Origin: Ptiloglossa arizonensis
Lineage: Eukaryota; Arthropoda; Insecta; Hymenoptera; Colletidae
Reading direction: 5' to 3'
Assembly: GCF_051014685.1 (NCBI RefSeq)
Contig: NW_027478716.1
Coordinates: 372,001 to 436,000, forward strand
Length of the DNA: 64,000 bases
The notes below the pieces were generated by a model. That model was given only the letters and a program-made list of their open reading frames with translations, had not been told where the DNA came from and searched no databases. This document shows, piece after piece, positions 63,706-64,000 of this stretch (position 1 is the stretch's first letter; each line of letters begins with the position of its first letter). The position numbers were made by a program, and so were the translations under genes.

Positions 63706-64000
63706 CCCCTAGACGGTTCTAGTTATTCGTTTCGAGCATCAGAACTGCGAAAATTTTGAGTTTCTCAAGCGTTTCTTACCTCCAAACTGCCATATCTCGC
63801 GAACGGATTGATCGATCCGCAAAATTTCTGTTGCATCTGAAAGTAGAAACTCGCCCTTTTACAACGGTATGCGCACTTTTCACCTAGGCCGTTCTAGTTA
63901 TTCGTTTCGAGCATCAGAACTGCGAAAATTTTGAGTTTCTCAAGCGTTTCTTATCTCCAAACTGCCATATCTCGCGAACGGATTGATCAATCCGCAAAAT

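Larger units (their letters stand above)
1..64000 (+). repeat. 175-bp satellite DNA array filling the whole window
   Basis: Every part of the window reads as the same 175-bp monomer, tandemly repeated in one orientation. Monomer starts (cccctaggcc or a variant) fall at 1 + 175n from base 1 to 60,026 and at 6 + 175n afterwards. This gives 365 full monomers and a 120-bp partial at the right edge. Monomers differ by scattered substitutions at perhaps 20-25 recurrent sites; other segments, such as gcatcagaactgcg and gcaaaatttctgttg, are almost invariant. Neither edge reaches unique sequence, so the true array is longer. Large homogeneous arrays of nucleosome-length monomers are typical of eukaryotic centromeric or pericentromeric heterochromatin; that location is inferred, not shown. 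I do not recognise the family by name. Confidence 0.99.
49001..64000 (+). repeat. Array domain V (85 full monomers plus a partial)
   Basis: This stretch contains satellite only. Domain-specific markers are gatagaccaa (first near 49,101), aaatttcagttg, ggtatttgta, ccgtttcagtta, ctcctaggca, gatcactccgc and gaatggattg. The catatcccgc form is common here and rare elsewhere. The ctcctaggca monomer starts at 49,351, 50,226, 53,901, 54,076, 55,826, 56,351, 57,051, 60,731, 61,956 and 63,181. Spacing is irregular on the left and a regular 1,225 bp at the right end. Confidence 0.85.

Noticed and set aside
1..64000. CRISPR array
   Set aside because: The period is 175 bp and the whole unit is repetitive; there are no unique spacers between short repeats and no cas genes.
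1..64000. A transposon or retroelement inserted in the array
   Set aside because: Monomer phase is unbroken except for 5 bp at about 60,070, leaving no room for an insertion. No terminal repeats or coding segments were found.
1..64000. Assignment to a named satellite family or species
   Set aside because: I do not recognise the monomer, and a database search would be needed. Eukaryotic origin is inferred from array structure only.

Overview
The whole window is one uninterrupted block of satellite DNA. A single 175-bp monomer is repeated head to tail in one orientation from base 1 to base 64,000. I count 365 complete monomers plus a final 120-bp partial one, taking each monomer to begin at the cccctaggcc motif. 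The window happens to start exactly on that motif. No protein gene, RNA gene, transposon, CRISPR array, promoter or unique-sequence island could be supported. All short open reading frames on both strands are products of the repeat: 175 is not a multiple of 3, so the frame shifts at each monomer.

Organism: very probably eukaryotic. Tens of kilobases of a nucleosome-sized monomer with nested higher-order duplications is the usual structure of centromeric or pericentromeric heterochromatin. I do not recognise the monomer family and cannot name a taxon. The consensus has about 44.6% GC and 13 CpG against about 8.4 expected (hand count), so CpG is not depleted. That argues weakly against a heavily CpG-methylated vertebrate or plant genome and is compatible with an invertebrate. 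This is inference.

Layout, judged by diagnostic substitutions. (I) About 1-14.5 kb: monomers with ttcaagc, ttctagc and gcgcaaatt variants, built from 10-, 27-, 29- and 14-monomer duplications. (II) About 14.5-19.6 kb: a 7-monomer (1,225-bp) higher-order repeat marked by ggtaggtgta and tcctcataat. (III) About 19.6-29.9 kb: two copies of a 28-30-monomer (about 5-kb) unit, with a 6-monomer sub-duplication. (IV) About 29.9-49 kb: many 6-, 7-, 8-, 9- and 21-monomer duplications among mixed variants. (V) About 49-64 kb: variants gatagacc, cccgcg and ctcctaggca, ending in a clean 1,225-bp, 7-monomer higher-order repeat.

Length is almost invariant. The only indel I found is a 5-bp insertion near 60,070, after which every monomer boundary is shifted by 5. 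Each monomer also carries a 14-16-bp dyad at monomer positions 99-114, which is a perfect 16-bp palindrome in one common subfamily. No genes work together here; the biology is array evolution by unequal exchange or conversion, and possibly chromatin organisation.
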